This document shows positions 1 to 7,271 of a stretch of DNA of 64,000 nt, one piece after another. This stretch comes from Trebonia kvetii (lineage in GTDB: Bacteria > Actinomycetota > Actinomycetes > Streptosporangiales > Streptosporangiaceae). The DNA lies in the NCBI RefSeq assembly GCF_007827045.1, contig NZ_RPFW01000008.1, positions 1-64,000 of the forward strand. Direction: 5' to 3'. The position numbers were made by a program, and so were the translations under genes. The notes under the pieces were generated by a model. That model searched no databases and had not been told where the DNA came from. It was given only the letters and a program-made list of their open reading frames with translations. Positions within the stretch are counted from its first letter, which is position 1; each line of letters starts with the position of its first letter.

Positions 1-5
1 ATAGA

Positions 6-125
6 GTTGCGGCGGCCATAGCGAAAGGGAAACACCCGGTCCCATCCCGAACCCGGAAGTTAAGCCTTTCAGCGCCGATGGTACTGCGAGGGAGGCCTCG
101 CGGGAGAGTAGGACACCGCCGGAAC
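6..125 (+). rRNA. rrf: 5S ribosomal RNA
   Basis: This 120-nt segment has the standard 5S sequence. The 5' end GTTGCGGCGG pairs with the 3' end CCGCCGGAAC with one mismatch (helix I). The internal stretches CCATAGCG, CCGAACCCGGAAG and GAGAGTAGG are typical 5S loops. It begins almost at the window edge, so the 23S and 16S genes are expected immediately upstream. The ends were set by the helix I pairing and could be off by a few bases. Confidence 0.96.
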
Positions 126-135
126 ATACTTCCCT

Positions 136-180
136 AAGAGGGCCGAACCTATTGCAGGATCGGCCCTCTTAGCTGTTTTT
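136..180 (+). terminator. Rho-independent terminator of the rrn operon
   Basis: AAGAGGGCCGA (136-146) pairs perfectly with TCGGCCCTCTT (160-170) across a 13-nt loop. AGCTGTTTTT follows, giving a short U-run. It lies 11 nt after the 5S 3' end, where an rRNA operon terminator is expected. Confidence 0.9.
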
Positions 181-434
181 CACGAGTTGGTTGTTTTACC
201 GGCTCTACGCCATCGGCATCGATGCGCAACCGCGCACTGGCGCCGTTCACGGCGCGGGCGATCGCGCGCACTCAGCACGAGTGCACGGCAGACGCCCCCG
301 TGAACCGATGGCAGCGGCGATCCGCGCTTGGCTGAAGACGCGAGGCGGGTCGGCGGCGGATTGCCGGGTGCTGATGCCTGAGCGTACGGGCCAGCACGTA
401 GGGTGAAGGATTAAGTGTGCAGGAGGTTGGGATA
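181..434 (+). promoter_or_regulatory. Leader/promoter region of the RG-rich TPR gene
   Basis: No convincing gene lies between the rrn terminator and the next start. The useful signals are at the 3' end: a -10-like TAGGGT (399-404) and a strong Shine-Dalgarno AGGAGG (421-426), 8 nt before the GTG at 435. A short 6-bp inverted repeat (240-255) is also present. I see no clear -35 box. Confidence 0.5.
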
Positions 435-2969
435 GTGGCCGAGGACGGCAATGCGCCACAGCGTGGCGACAGCAACGGAGGTTCGCGCTCCGGGAGTGGC
501 GCTGGGCGTGGCTCCGGCGGTGCGGGACGCTCCGGCTACGGCCGTCCCGGAGGCCAGGGCGGGCGTGATGGCGGCTACCGGCGCGACGGCGAGTCGCGCG
601 GCGGCTACGGCGCCGGCCGGTCTTCTTCTGGTGCCAGGGGCGGGTATGACCGCGGTCCCTCCCGTTCCGGTGACAACGCGGGAGACCGCCGTCCGCGCTG
701 GGAACGCGACGGTGAATCCGGCCGCGGTTCCGAGCGTGACAGCGGCCGCCCGGCCAGCGGTGGTAACCAGAGTGGCGGTTACCGCGGCGGCGGCAGTCGC
801 GGGCCTGCGAGCGGGCCGTCGCGGCCATACCGGCGCGACGACGCCGGTTCCGGCGGCTACCGCGGCGATGATCGCGGGCCGCGCCGTGAGGGCGGCTATG
901 GCGACCGTCCCGGCCGTTCCTCCTACGGCGACCGTCCGGGCGGCGACCGTCCCGGCTACGGCAACCGTTCCTCGTCCGGCAGCCAGCGCGACAGCGGTGG
1001 CGGCGAGCGCGACGGCGGCTACCGCCCGCCGCGCAGGGACGTCGGCGGCGACGGCGGCCGCGGCTATGACCGTGGACCCAGCGGCGCCCGCCCACGTTCC
1101 GATGGCGGCTTCCGCGGCGGTGACCGGCCGCAGTCTCGCGGACCGCGACGTGACTTCGGCTCGGGCGAGCGCGGTTACGACCGCGGCCCAGGCGGCAACC
1201 GCGGTGATCGTCCGTCCTACGGCGGCGGCGCCGGCCGCTCGGACAGCGGTTTCCGCGGCGGTGACCGTCCGTCCTACGGCGGCGGCGCCGGCCGCTCGGA
1301 CAGCGGTTTCCGCGGCGGTGACCGTCCGTCCTACGGCGGCGGCGCCGGCCGCTCCGACGGCGGCTTCCGCGGTGGTGACCGCCCGCAGTCCCGAGGTCCG
1401 CGGCGTGACTTCGGCTCGGCCGAGCGCGGCGAGCGCGCCGAGCGCGGCTTCGACCGCCGCCCTGGCGGAGACCGCGACGGCGGCAGGCCGTACGGCGGCG
1501 ACCGCGACGGCGCGAGGTCGTACGGCGGCGGCGACCGCAGGCCCTCCGGTGACCGGCCGCCCTATCAGGGGGACCGCGACGGAGGCGCACGCGGCGGCGG
1601 CTACCGCGGCCGTGATGACGCAGGTCGCGACGGCGGCGACCGCAGGCCGGGCGGCTACCGCTCAGGCCAGGACGGCCCCGCCCGCTCTGACCGGCCCTCC
1701 TACGGCCGCTCCGACAGCCGTTCCGGCGGCGCGGGCACGGACCGCCCGGCTCGCGGCCACGGCTTCAGCAGGGCCATGTCGGACAGGATCGGCGGCGCGT
1801 TCCCCGATGACCGGCAGGCCAGGTCGCCGCGTCCAGGCGGCACCGGCGCCCGCGGCACGTCCACGGGTGCGGGCAGGACTGGCGCTGGCAGGCCATCCGG
1901 CTACGGAGCAAGGCCTGGCGGCGACCGGGGACGGCCCGAGGGGTACCGGGACGACAGGCGAAGCGGCGGCATGTCCGACGCGCCTCGCATTCCGGACAGC
2001 GTCACCGACGATCAGCTGTCGCGTGAGGTAAAGGACGAGCTCGGCAGCCTTTCTGCGGACCGGGCGAGCATCGTCGGCAGGTACATGGTCGCCGCCGAGC
2101 TGGCCACCGACCCCGAGCAGGCGTACCGGTACGCGCAGGCCGCGCGGAAGATGGCAACCCGCATCGGCCTGGTCCGCGAGGTGTCGGGCATCGCCGCCTA
2201 CCGGACCGGACGCTGGGCGGAGGCCCTGTCCGAACTGCAGGCCGGCCGCAGGATGACTGGGCGCAACGACTACCTGCCGCTGATGGCGGACTCCGAGCGC
2301 GGCCTCGGCCGCCTCGACCGCGCTCTCGACCTGGTGCACAGCGCCGAGGCCAAGCGGCTGCCGCGCGCCGCCCAGATCGAGCTGCGCATCGTCGAGTCCG
2401 GCATCCGCCGCGACCAGGGCCTCGCCGACGCCGCGGTCCTCGCCCTCCAGGTACCCGAGCTGACCGACGGCAAGCAGCGCCCCTGGTCCGCTCGCCTCTT
2501 CTACGCCTACGGTGAGGCCCTCATCGCCGCGGGCCGCGCCGAGGCCGCGAGGGAAGCCTTCTCCCGCGCGGTCGTCGCCGACGAGGATGAGGAAACCGAC
2601 GCTCTCGCCCGCCTGGACGAACTGGACGGCATCTCCGTCCAGGATCTGGAAGAAGACGACGAGGACGAAGAGACCCTCGGCGACGACGAGGACGAGGACG
2701 AAGAAGACGAAGAGGACCTCGACGACGCCGCCGACGACCTCGCGGATGAAGACGACGAGGATGAAGACGACGAGGACGACCTAGACCTCGACGACGAGTC
2801 CGACGACCTAGAAGACGAGGACGAGGACGAGGACGAGGACGGCGAGGACGACCTTGACCTCGACGATGAGGCCGACCTCGACGACGAAGACGACGACCTG
2901 GACGACGAGGCGGACAACGACCTAGACGCCAAGCCCGACCCCGAGGGCGAGTCCCCCGCCCACGAGTGA
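435..2969 (+). CDS. Arg/Gly-rich TPR protein with acidic tail
   Basis: The 844-residue protein has three compositionally distinct parts. Residues ~10-530 are a disordered Gly/Arg/Asp/Ser/Tyr-rich stretch full of RGG, GDR and YGG motifs, including a tandem 19-residue repeat. Residues ~540-730 form a helical tetratricopeptide-like domain (motifs such as LATDPEQAYRYAQAARKMA). The last ~100 residues are almost pure Asp/Glu. The GTG at 435 was chosen because AGGAGG sits 8 nt before it; an in-frame GTG at 417 lies upstream of that site and would not use it. RGG tracts bind RNA in many organisms, and TPRs bind proteins. The gene directly follows the rRNA operon, so a ribosome- or RNA-linked role is possible, but this is inference. 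A TPR protein at this locus is common in actinobacteria; the extreme length of the RG and acidic tracts is what stands out. Confidence 0.85.
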   Translation: MAEDGNAPQRGDSNGGSRSGSGAGRGSGGAGRSGYGRPGGQGGRDGGYRRDGESRGGYGAGRSSSGARGGYDRGPSRSGDNAGDRRPRWERDGESGRGSERDSGRPASGGNQSGGYRGGGSRGPASGPSRPYRRDDAGSGGYRGDDRGPRREGGYGDRPGRSSYGDRPGGDRPGYGNRSSSGSQRDSGGGERDGGYRPPRRDVGGDGGRGYDRGPSGARPRSDGGFRGGDRPQSRGPRRDFGSGERGYDRGPGGNRGDRPSYGGGAGRSDSGFRGGDRPSYGGGAGRSDSGFRGGDRPSYGGGAGRSDGGFRGGDRPQSRGPRRDFGSAERGERAERGFDRRPGGDRDGGRPYGGDRDGARSYGGGDRRPSGDRPPYQGDRDGGARGGGYRGRDDAGRDGGDRRPGGYRSGQDGPARSDRPSYGRSDSRSGGAGTDRPARGHGFSRAMSDRIGGAFPDDRQARSPRPGGTGARGTSTGAGRTGAGRPSGYGARPGGDRGRPEGYRDDRRSGGMSDAPRIPDSVTDDQLSREVKDELGSLSADRASIVGRYMVAAELATDPEQAYRYAQAARKMATRIGLVREVSGIAAYRTGRWAEALSELQAGRRMTGRNDYLPLMADSERGLGRLDRALDLVHSAEAKRLPRAAQIELRIVESGIRRDQGLADAAVLALQVPELTDGKQRPWSARLFYAYGEALIAAGRAEAAREAFSRAVVADEDEETDALARLDELDGISVQDLEEDDEDEETLGDDEDEDEEDEEDLDDAADDLADEDDEDEDDEDDLDLDDESDDLEDEDEDEDEDGEDDLDLDDEADLDDEDDDLDDEADNDLDAKPDPEGESPAHE
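1203..1373 (+). repeat. Three tandem 57-bp repeats inside the RG-rich gene
   Basis: Units at 1203-1259, 1260-1316 and 1317-1373 are nearly identical and each encodes 19 residues starting GDRPSYGGG and ending GFRG. Flanking copies of a second block, encoding GDRPQSRGPRRDFGS, occur once before and once after the array. Near-identity at the DNA level points to recent duplication. Confidence 0.9.
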
Positions 2970-3129
2970 GTAGCCGCGCGCGTCGCCGTAGACCACGCGC
3001 GCGCCGGCCTCAGCGGGGTAGGGTCGGCCAGGTGCGTAGCCGGCCATCCTTGCGTCAGCCTGGAATCTGCGGTCGTAGCGATGCCGCTACGCATCGGGCT
3101 ATTGTCCCAACCAAGAGAGGGGACAGGAC

Positions 3130-3501
3130 ATGGAGCTGACGCTGAAGGTGGACCCGGAGGACCATGGGTTCACTGTCATCGCGGTGAGCGGCGAAATCGA
3201 CGTCTACACCGCCCCCAAGCTGCGTGAACGGCTGATCGGGCTGGTCGAGGCCGGCAGCTACCAGCTGATCGTGGACATGGAGGGAGTCGAGTTCCTCGAC
3301 TCGACCGGCCTCGGCGTCCTCGTCGGCGGGCTCAAGCGGGTCCGCGCCCACGATGGCTGGATCGACCTCGTCTGCACCCAGGGCCGCATCCTGCGCATCT
3401 TCCGCATCACCGGCCTGAACAAGGTGTTCAGCATCCACGACTCGGTGGCCGACGCCGTGACGGCGCACACGCAGCCGGGCCCCGACGACACCCAGGAATA
3501 A
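3130..3501 (+). CDS. bldG: BldG-like STAS anti-anti-sigma factor
   Basis: The 123-residue protein is a single STAS domain. Its sequence closely matches what I remember of Streptomyces BldG, including GEIDVYTAPKLRE, the phosphorylation loop FLDSTGLGVLVGG and RIFRITGL. Ser58 in the DST motif is the residue that a cognate anti-sigma kinase would phosphorylate; the unphosphorylated form would sequester the anti-sigma factor and free a sigma factor. The ATG follows a GAGGGGAC ribosome-binding site. No anti-sigma or sigma gene is adjacent, unlike classical sigB-type operons. SpoIIE-type phosphatases that could dephosphorylate such a protein lie at 41.2-43.8 kb. The family is certain; orthology to BldG rests on remembered similarity. 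Confidence 0.9.
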   Translation: MELTLKVDPEDHGFTVIAVSGEIDVYTAPKLRERLIGLVEAGSYQLIVDMEGVEFLDSTGLGVLVGGLKRVRAHDGWIDLVCTQGRILRIFRITGLNKVFSIHDSVADAVTAHTQPGPDDTQE

Positions 3502-3533
3502 CCAGATCATCCCGGCTTCGCCCGTTCCCGTCG

Positions 3534-4919
3534 CTACTCGTCGAAGCTGCGCAGCACAAGGCCGGTGCGCGGCTTCGGGCCGAATGACGTGGACTTGCGC
3601 GGCACCTTCTCCCCGCGCGCCGCGATGTCCATCACCGCTGCGAGCGGCATCGGGTTGCAGATGACCGCGGTGCCGCCAGAGCTGGCCGCCATCTTGATCG
3701 CCTCGTCCGCGTCGTGCGAGATGAGCACGTCACGGTCGTTGTCCTTGATCGACCAGAGGCCGGCCAGCAGCAGTTCCTGCATGACGGAGGCGTCGAGTGC
3801 CTGCCACCGCGGTGACGCCGCCGGCGGCATGGCGGAAGCGAGCCGCTCCCGGTCGGGCTCGGTCAGCAGCCACCGGCCGTCCCGGCCGGCCAGCAGGAAG
3901 GCCGTCCCCGCCGCGCCAGCGGCCGTCAGGCGATCCAGTGCCGTCTCCGCGGTCACCGGAGTGACCGTGAACGCCTCCGCGGCGAGCCGGGCCGCCTCGG
4001 CCGGGTCGAGCCGCGGCAGCACCCGGTGGATGGGGCCGAGGCGCAGCGGGTAGGCGTCCGCGTCCACCAGGTAGGCCAGCCCGTAGTCCCACGGCCCGTC
4101 GCCCGCGCCGCCGTCGCGCATCTCCGCGCGCAACTCGCTGTAGGCGGCGTAGCGGTGATGCCCGTCGGCGATGAGCGCGCTGCGCCCGGCGAGATCGGTT
4201 TCGATGGCCGCCTGTGCGTCCGGGTCGGTCAGCGCCCACAGCCGGTGCGTCACGCCGTCCTCGGTCACCGCGACGGCGAGCGGTGGCCTGCCGTCCGCGA
4301 TCTCGTCCACTATGCGCGAGGCGGGCCCGGCGGTGCCCCCGTGCCCGCCGGCGCCCGCCCTCTCGGTCTTGCCAGCACCAGTCAGGCCATTCCCGTCGGC
4401 CTCGCTGACACTGCCCCCACCGTTATAGACGAGCAAAATGGGCTCAAGGTTGCTCCTGGTCGCCTTCATCAGTTCCCGCCGCCCGGCGACGGGCCCCGGC
4501 ATGACGCCCTCGTGCGGCAGCACCGCGCCCGTGCCCACCCTGACCAGCCCGATAAGCCCGCGCTGCACCCAGTCAGTGCCGCGCTGCTCGTACACGTAGA
4601 GCGCCGGCGCGTCGTCGGCGGCGAGCGCACCGACCGTCATCCAGTCGGCGAGTCGCGCCGCGGCGAGCAGCCCGGCGTCCCGCGCCGAGGGCTCGCCTGA
4701 AGAGATCGACCGGGCAGGCAGGATCAGCCGGACAACGTTGTACGGAGAGTCGGCGAGCAACCGCTCCAGGGTCTCGGGGCCAATCACGTCGTACGGTGGT
4801 GATGTGACGTTTGCGAGTCCCCCTACCCGGGATAGGTCATAACGGACGCCGCGAAACGGCGCGAGGACGAGTCCCGCGCCGTAAGCGGAGTCACCGCCGG
4901 ACGGAAAGTGGGTCTGCAC
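3534..4919 (-). CDS. DUF1015 family protein
   Basis: The 461-residue protein has the marks of the DUF1015 family: an N-terminal PFRGVRYD motif, SPPYDVI, a central LIADGHHRYAAY motif and the C-terminal FGPKPRTGLV. The family is widespread and its biochemical role is unknown; in some bacteria it lies near serine or nucleotide metabolism genes. A Gly-rich insertion around residues 170-200 looks lineage-specific. The GTG at 4919 is the only plausible start upstream of PFRGVRYD. The start lies 3 nt from the ATG of the divergent TPR gene, so the two genes must share a very compact or overlapping promoter. Confidence 0.88.
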   Translation of the reverse strand: MQTHFPSGGDSAYGAGLVLAPFRGVRYDLSRVGGLANVTSPPYDVIGPETLERLLADSPYNVVRLILPARSISSGEPSARDAGLLAAARLADWMTVGALAADDAPALYVYEQRGTDWVQRGLIGLVRVGTGAVLPHEGVMPGPVAGRRELMKATRSNLEPILLVYNGGGSVSEADGNGLTGAGKTERAGAGGHGGTAGPASRIVDEIADGRPPLAVAVTEDGVTHRLWALTDPDAQAAIETDLAGRSALIADGHHRYAAYSELRAEMRDGGAGDGPWDYGLAYLVDADAYPLRLGPIHRVLPRLDPAEAARLAAEAFTVTPVTAETALDRLTAAGAAGTAFLLAGRDGRWLLTEPDRERLASAMPPAASPRWQALDASVMQELLLAGLWSIKDNDRDVLISHDADEAIKMAASSGGTAVICNPMPLAAVMDIAARGEKVPRKSTSFGPKPRTGLVLRSFDE

Positions 4920-4922
4920 ACC

Positions 4923-5465
4923 ATGTCTGAAGTACCAAGCGGCAGCTGGGATTCCCCCCGCAGAGAAAACTTCTCCACGGAACCCCGCGAGCGGCGTGAA
5001 TCACGGGACTCCCGCGACACAAGGGAGCAGCGCGGACCCCGCGAGCCGCGCGATCCCTACGGGGACGAACCGGGCAGCCCGGATCCCGCCGTGGTGCACG
5101 GCTGGTACACCACGGGCCTGGACCTGCTCGGCAAGGGCAGCCCCGCCGCGGCGGCGCAGGTGCTGCAGCGAGCCGCGAACGCCGAGCCGGCCTCCCGCAG
5201 CGTCCGCGAGGCGCTGGCCAGGGCGCAGTTCGACACCGGACAGTACAGCGCCGCGGCGGAGAACTTCCGGGTGATCGTCGAGGCGAGCCCGACCGACGAC
5301 TACGCCCACTTCGGGCTCGGGCTGTCGCTGGCGCGGGCCGGGGAGCACGAGGCCGCCGCCGAGTACCTGGCGCTGGCCGCCGCGATGCGCCCCGACCGCA
5401 AGCACTACACCGACGCGCTGCGCCAGGTCCGGGCCACGCTCAAGTTCCGCCGCCTGGACACGTAG
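4923..5465 (+). CDS. TPR repeat protein
   Basis: The protein has about 180 residues. The first ~50 are charged and disordered (runs of RESRDS/RDTRE-type sequence). The rest is 3-4 tetratricopeptide repeats, visible as GLDLLGKGSPAAAAQVLQRA, ALARAQFDTGQYSAAAENF and GLGLSLARAGEHEAAAEYL. It has no signal peptide or catalytic motif, so it is probably a cytoplasmic scaffold. The ATG at 4923 was preferred over the in-frame GTG at 4908, which would overlap the divergent DUF1015 gene. No Shine-Dalgarno is seen for either. Its stop codon overlaps the -10 box of the next gene, the HAD phosphatase, which starts 10 nt later. Confidence 0.8.
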   Translation: MSEVPSGSWDSPRRENFSTEPRERRESRDSRDTREQRGPREPRDPYGDEPGSPDPAVVHGWYTTGLDLLGKGSPAAAAQVLQRAANAEPASRSVREALARAQFDTGQYSAAAENFRVIVEASPTDDYAHFGLGLSLARAGEHEAAAEYLALAAAMRPDRKHYTDALRQVRATLKFRRLDT

Positions 5466-5475
5466 GCTTACGCCC

Positions 5476-6492
5476 GTGCCGAAAACGCTCGCCGAAGCCT
5501 ACGACGTCCTTCTCTTCGACCTCGACGGGGTCGTCTACATCGGCGGGACCGCCATCCACGGCGCGCCAGCGGCGCTAAAGCAGGCCAAGCGGGCGGGTGC
5601 GCACGTCGCCTACGTGACCAACAACGCCTCCCGCACCCCGGCGGCGGTCGCCGAGCTGCTCGACGGCATGGGTGCCCCCGTCACCGAGGCCGACGTGGTC
5701 ACCTCCGCCCAGGCCGCGGCCCGGCTGCTCGCGGATAAGCTGCCGCCCAAGTCGAAGGTCCTCGTCATCGGGGCCACCGCGCTGCGGCTCGCGATCAGGG
5801 AGCGCGGCCTCGTCCCCGTCTCCAGCGCCAGCGAAAACCCGGCGGCGGTCGTCCAGGGCTACGGGCCGGGCATCGACTACACCAGGCTCGCCGAGGGCGG
5901 CATCGCGGTGCGCGCGGGCGCCCTGTTTGTCGCGACCAACACCGACTCGACGCTGCCGGGGCCGCGCGGCACCCAGCCGGGCAACGGCTCGCTCGTCAAG
6001 GTCATCGAGAACGCCACCGGCGTCACGCCGCTCGTCGCTGGCAAGCCGGAGCCGCCGCTGCACCGCGAGTCGGTGATCCGCACCGGCGCGAAGCGCCCGC
6101 TGGTGATCGGCGACCGGCTGGACACCGACATCGAGGCCGCGTTCAACGCCGGCGCCGACAGCCTCCTGGTGCTCACCGGCGTGGACAACCCGCGCACCGC
6201 CACGCTCGCGCCCAAGCACCGCAGGCCAACCTACATCGCGGAGAACCTCGACGCGCTGCTGCGGCCCTACCCCGAGGTCACGACGGAGGCGCGGGCCGCG
6301 ACCTGCGCCGACTGGACCGCGACAGCGGGCGATGACGGCACGCTGACCCTGAAGGGCGACGGCGAGCCGATCGACGGCCTGCGTGCCCTCACCGCCGCCG
6401 CCTGGGCAGAACATGACGCAGCGGGCGGCCTTGACGCCGCCCAGATCGCGAAGGCGCTGGACACGCTGGCCGCCGCGGGCCTGCGGATTTGA
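5476..6492 (+). CDS. HAD-IIA family phosphatase (NagD-like)
   Basis: The 338-residue enzyme is a class IIA HAD hydrolase. Motif I is LFDLDGVVYIGG, motif II YVTNNAS, and motif IV is VIGDRLDTDIEAAFNAG. A C-terminal extension of about 80 residues follows the catalytic core, as in actinobacterial homologues. The family hydrolyses small phosphate esters (4-nitrophenyl phosphate, nucleotides, phosphoglycolate); the substrate here is unknown. A TAGGCT box (5463-5468) lies exactly 7 nt before the GTG and there is no Shine-Dalgarno, so a leaderless transcript is likely in addition to read-through from the TPR gene. The stop codon overlaps the -35 box of the next transcription unit. Confidence 0.9.
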   Translation: MPKTLAEAYDVLLFDLDGVVYIGGTAIHGAPAALKQAKRAGAHVAYVTNNASRTPAAVAELLDGMGAPVTEADVVTSAQAAARLLADKLPPKSKVLVIGATALRLAIRERGLVPVSSASENPAAVVQGYGPGIDYTRLAEGGIAVRAGALFVATNTDSTLPGPRGTQPGNGSLVKVIENATGVTPLVAGKPEPPLHRESVIRTGAKRPLVIGDRLDTDIEAAFNAGADSLLVLTGVDNPRTATLAPKHRRPTYIAENLDALLRPYPEVTTEARAATCADWTATAGDDGTLTLKGDGEPIDGLRALTAAAWAEHDAAGGLDAAQIAKALDTLAAAGLRI

Positions 6493-6517
6493 CAACGGCG
6501 CGTGATTAGGGTGTGAT
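6489..6517 (+). promoter_or_regulatory. Promoter for a leaderless leader-peptide transcript
   Basis: The -35 box is TTGACA (6489-6494), a perfect consensus that overlaps the TGA of the HAD gene. A 17-nt spacer leads to the -10 box TGTGAT (6512-6517). The predicted first transcribed base, 7 nt further on, is A6525, which is also the A of the leader-peptide ATG. Confidence 0.7.
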
Positions 6518-6524
6518 GGCCCGC

Positions 6525-6623
6525 ATGTCAGCACGTCACATGAGCCACATGGCCATGTCGTGCTGCCCGAAGACGAGCAGCCTCTCGACGGTGGGCTGCT
6601 GTCATTTCTCGTGTTGTCGCTGA
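6525..6623 (+). CDS. Polycysteine leader peptide (putative attenuator)
   Basis: This 32-codon reading frame encodes a peptide with six cysteines in three adjacent pairs, at residues 13-14, 25-26 and 30-31. It also has four Met and three His and lacks any domain. Its ATG coincides with the predicted transcription start, so it should be translated from a leaderless mRNA. Leaderless short frames with consecutive Cys codons act as cysteine-responsive attenuators in mycobacteria. The last Cys-Cys codons (6612-6617) fall inside a possible stem (see next feature) whose other arm abuts the ribosome-binding site of the following gene. Its function as a regulator is inferred from this architecture. Confidence 0.72.
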   Translation: MSARHMSHMAMSCCPKTSSLSTVGCCHFSCCR

Positions 6624-6669
6624 CCCCGCATTCTCAGCCGGAGTCACTAATACAGCCGACACGCGAAGG
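6610..6669 (+). promoter_or_regulatory. Putative attenuator hairpin next to the cupin RBS
   Basis: CGTGTTGTCGCTG (6610-6622) can pair with CAGCCGACACG (6653-6663) through about 11 base pairs with a 2-nt bulge and one G-U pair. The left arm covers the last two Cys codons and part of the leader stop. The right arm ends one base before the Shine-Dalgarno GAAGGA (6664-6669) of the TTG-started cupin gene. A ribosome that finishes the leader would disrupt the stem; one stalled at the first Cys pair would leave it free to form. Confidence 0.5.
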
Positions 6670-6677
6670 AACCGTCG

Positions 6678-7094
6678 TTGAACACCGACCTTTCGGTCGC
6701 TCCTGAGATCGCTCAGCTCGCCGCCCCCTTGCTTCCCTTCCAGCAGGCCGCCGCCGCGCCGCGCACCGACGGCAGGATCGCCGGCGACCTCGCCGCCCTG
6801 GCCGCCACCCCGCAGCGCTGGTGGGACCTGGTCCGCTTCGACCCGGCCGGCCCGGTCCGCATTCCGGTGCCTGGCGCGCCGGGCGCCTGGCTGCTCGTCC
6901 TGCCGCCGGACACCGCGGCGGACTGCGACTGCGCGCAGGCCACCGCGCTGGCCGGCGAGGCGGTCGAGCTTGCCGCGGACGGCGCAGCCCGCCCGCTGCG
7001 CCCCGGCCGCGTCCGGGTGCACGGCACCACCGCGCCGCACCGGCTGCGCGCCGCCGGTCCTGGCTACTCGGTCACGCTGCATACCGCGCGTTAG
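6678..7094 (+). CDS. Cysteine-dioxygenase-like cupin, degenerate metal site
   Basis: The protein has about 138 residues and resembles actinobacterial cysteine-dioxygenase/cupin proteins. Recognisable parts are PQRWWDLVRFDPAGPVRIPV, AWLLVLPPDT, and the last strands RPLRPGRVRVHG and SVTLH. It is short for a cysteine dioxygenase. Where that family has an H-x-H metal motif this protein has Cys-Asp-Cys (ADCDCAQ), although a His in APHRL remains. It may therefore bind metal differently or not be an active dioxygenase. The TTG start was chosen because GAAGGA lies 8 nt before it. The polycysteine leader upstream supports a link to cysteine. The family call is moderate and the reaction is unproven. 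Confidence 0.6.
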   Translation: MNTDLSVAPEIAQLAAPLLPFQQAAAAPRTDGRIAGDLAALAATPQRWWDLVRFDPAGPVRIPVPGAPGAWLLVLPPDTAADCDCAQATALAGEAVELAADGAARPLRPGRVRVHGTTAPHRLRAAGPGYSVTLHTAR

Positions 7095-7271
7095 CCGGCC
7101 GCGACCGCCCTCAGCGTATTCTCAGGGCTGATGCGGCACTCTCTGCGCGCGGCCGCCGCTTCCGCGGGACTAACCCCGCAGGAGTACTCCGCAAATCATC
7201 ACCGCGGGTGACGCGCACGTCGGCGGCCCCGAGCAGACTTGGGAACGACCAATAGAGAGGATCGATTTCCC

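Noticed and set aside
126..434. tRNA or other small RNA gene after the 5S gene
   Set aside because: No cloverleaf, no T-loop GGTTCGA-type sequence; the region holds only the terminator and the promoter of the next gene.
247..1590. Long open frame on the minus strand opposite the RG-rich gene (447 codons)
   Set aside because: It is an artefact of GC-rich codon use: highly Arg-rich, no family motif, and antisense to a gene with clear RBS and domain structure.
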